This document shows, piece by piece, positions 62,873 to 64,000 of a stretch of DNA of 64,000 nt; positions within the stretch are counted from its first letter, which is position 1, and every line of letters begins with the position of its first letter. The DNA comes from Micrococcales bacterium 72-143. GTDB lineage: Bacteria; Actinomycetota; Actinomycetes; Actinomycetales; Microbacteriaceae. Under the pieces are notes generated by a model. It saw nothing but the letters and a program-made list of their open reading frames with translations, was not told where the DNA came from and ran no database searches. The translations under genes were made by a program, and so were the position numbers. The DNA is taken from NCBI GenBank assembly GCA_001898835.1, contig MKVM01000005.1, positions 806,001 to 870,000 on the forward strand. Reading direction: 5' to 3'.

Positions 62873-62923
62873 TCGTATTTCGGGCCAAACCCAGCGGTTT
62901 TGGGCTCGAAATACGACTACTCG
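62866..62923. repeat. Dispersed hairpin repeat, copy 3
   Basis: Arms CGAGTAGTCGTATTTCGGGCC... and the complement ending ...GAAATACGACTACTCG, loop CAGC. The left arm includes the stop codon TAG of the small membrane protein gene. Its right half (GGTTTTGGGCTC-GAAA-CGACTACTC) aligns with copy 2 (GGTTTTGGGCCC-GAAA-CGACCACTC). Confidence 0.88.
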
Positions 62924-63002
62924 ACGCCGTACACAGGAGGGGTTGTCCACAGATCCGAGGATGTCGGACGGTGGCGGCGAGGAGGGCGAGCAGGGTGGGT
63001 GG

Positions 63003-63953
63003 ATGCCCCGACCCCGCGAAGCCCTCCCCGAAGAGTGGATGCATGCACCGTTCCGCCGCAGTGAGGCGCTCGCACGCGGCGTCACCCCGGCGCGCCTCGA
63101 CGCCTCCGACCTGAGCGCGCCGTTCCAGACGGTGAGGGCGCCGGCGGGCCCGCTCGATCCCGCGCGGATCGCCGCGGCGTACGCACTCCGTCAGGGACCG
63201 GATCAGGCGATCAGCCACACGAGCGCCCTGCTGTTGTGGGGCGCCCCGCTACCCCGCCGCGTCGAGACCGCGGAGGCAATCCACGTCTCCTCGATCGGAG
63301 CGTCGCGCCCGCGCACCCGGCTCACGATCCCCCACCTCCTCCAGCAGGAGCGCGTCCACCTGGCGGTGCACGGCGAGCTCGTGATGACGGATGCGGCGAC
63401 CAGCTGGGTACAGAGCGCGCCCCTGCTCGGGCTGGATGACCTCGTCGCGGCGGGCGACTTCCTCATCACGGGAACCGAGCCCTTCGACGGCGCGTCCCCT
63501 CTCGTCGCACGGGAGGACCTGCATCGTGCGATCGTGCGGAACCACGGCGCGCGCGGCATCCGTCGCGCGCGGGAGGCGCTCGAGCTCATCCGCTACGGGC
63601 CGCTCTCGCGGCGGGAGTCATTCCTGCACCTCATGATGCGGCGCGGGAACCTGCCGCCCGCCGAGCTCAACCACCGCGTGCGGGACGACACGGGACGGGA
63701 GGTGCATATGGTCGACGCCGCGCATGTGCGCTATCGCGTCGCGACCGAGTTCGAGAGCCTGCTGCACCTCGACCCCGCCAAGTTCCGGCGCGACATCCGC
63801 AAGCAGCAGGAGTTGGCGGCGATCGGCTGGGCGACCCACCGCCTCACCTCGGACGACGTCGATCCTCGCCTCCACACCCCCGCATCCCGGGCGGCCATCG
63901 CGCGCATCCGCTCCACCCTGCTCGAGCGCGGCTGGGACCCCACCCGCGAGTAG
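63003..63953 (+). CDS. AbiEi-antitoxin-like / DUF559-related protein
   Basis: 316 residues. The N-terminal part (FRRSEALARGVTPARLDASDLSAPFQTVRAPAG, in part; ISHTSALLLWGAPLP) matches the winged-helix AbiEi-like module common in Microbacteriaceae. The C-terminus (RVATEFESLLHLDPAKFRRDIRKQQELAAIGWATHRLTSDDV, in part) aligns with the DUF559/Vsr-like end, but the usual EYDGDxH active-site stretch is altered to EFESLLH. So nuclease activity is doubtful. ATG at 62961 is an alternative start; neither has an ideal ribosome site. The TAG stop is in a hairpin repeat. Confidence 0.72.
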   Translation: MPRPREALPEEWMHAPFRRSEALARGVTPARLDASDLSAPFQTVRAPAGPLDPARIAAAYALRQGPDQAISHTSALLLWGAPLPRRVETAEAIHVSSIGASRPRTRLTIPHLLQQERVHLAVHGELVMTDAATSWVQSAPLLGLDDLVAAGDFLITGTEPFDGASPLVAREDLHRAIVRNHGARGIRRAREALELIRYGPLSRRESFLHLMMRRGNLPPAELNHRVRDDTGREVHMVDAAHVRYRVATEFESLLHLDPAKFRRDIRKQQELAAIGWATHRLTSDDVDPRLHTPASRAAIARIRSTLLERGWDPTRE

Positions 63954-64000
63954 TCGTATCTCGCGACCAAATCGGGGGGAGTGAGGCTGAAATACGACTA
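63947..64000. repeat. Dispersed hairpin repeat, copy 4 (cut by window end)
   Basis: Left arm CGAGTAGTCGTATCTCG and right arm beginning GAAATACGACTA at the window edge. As in copy 3, the TAG stop of the preceding gene lies in the left arm at the same offset. Confidence 0.82.

Noticed and set aside
62942-62950. TTGTCCACA, matching an actinobacterial DnaA box
   Set aside because: A single box with no cluster, no AT-rich region and no dnaA/dnaN nearby; chance occurrence is likely, so no origin is called.
1-64000. CRISPR array, insertion sequence or prophage
   Set aside because: No regularly spaced direct repeats of 25-40 bp, no transposase or integrase motifs, and no phage structural genes were found in either strand.

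Overview
The window comes from a very GC-rich actinobacterium, most likely a member of the Microbacteriaceae. This is inferred from the secE-nusG-rplKA-rplJL gene content, frequent GTG starts, several apparently leaderless genes, and strong use of the hexamer GGATGC/GCATCC (GAT and GCA codons appear mostly inside it). Coding density is high, with many 1-17 nt overlaps between co-oriented genes. I see no prophage, insertion sequence, CRISPR array or replication origin.

Left third (1-27 kb): plant cell-wall sugar use. A divergent pentose-type ABC importer (binding protein 878-1912, ATPase-permease 2078-4617) shares a dyad operator. Beside it are a Gfo/Idh/MocA dehydrogenase and a GH51 arabinofuranosidase. 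A small nuclease islet follows (6177-8585: truncated-looking orphan, DUF222/HNH protein, PD-(D/E)XK-like protein). Next come a GH1 beta-glucosidase, a ROK repressor, and an operon for a CUT1 oligosaccharide importer, a GH3 enzyme and an intracellular GH10 xylanase. A 1552-residue secreted CBM22-CBM22-CE4-CBM-GH10-CBM9 protein with a sortase-like C-terminus lies convergent to it. A LacI repressor and xylA-xylB complete the set. The logic is: cut xylan at the cell surface, import oligomers, hydrolyse them to xylose inside, isomerise and phosphorylate. CGAAA-type operator words link the operon, the large xylanase, the lacI gene and xylA.

Middle (27-42 kb): a ThuA-like protein, an orphan sugar-binding lipoprotein, a cyclase-family hydrolase with an APC permease, a cystathionine synthase pair (metB, cbs), a PfkB kinase with a LOG-like protein, an APH-family kinase, an ABC exporter and an alpha-glucoside-type CUT1 importer.

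Right part (42-64 kb): rplJL with an L10 leader; a membrane protein and an OmpR-type two-component system; a stand-alone YqaJ-type nuclease; a Pr6Pr membrane protein; a quinone oxidoreductase; a GNAT enzyme; an FAD oxidoreductase with a cupin; an MFS carrier; rplKA; a LysE exporter; a RelE-type toxin-antitoxin pair between nusG and rplK; nusG, secE and tRNA-Trp; lysG-lysE; a PspC-linked NarL-type two-component system divergent from a PspC membrane protein; and an AbiEi-like protein. A dispersed hairpin repeat occurs four times between 49 and 64 kb, twice overlapping the stop codon of the preceding gene.
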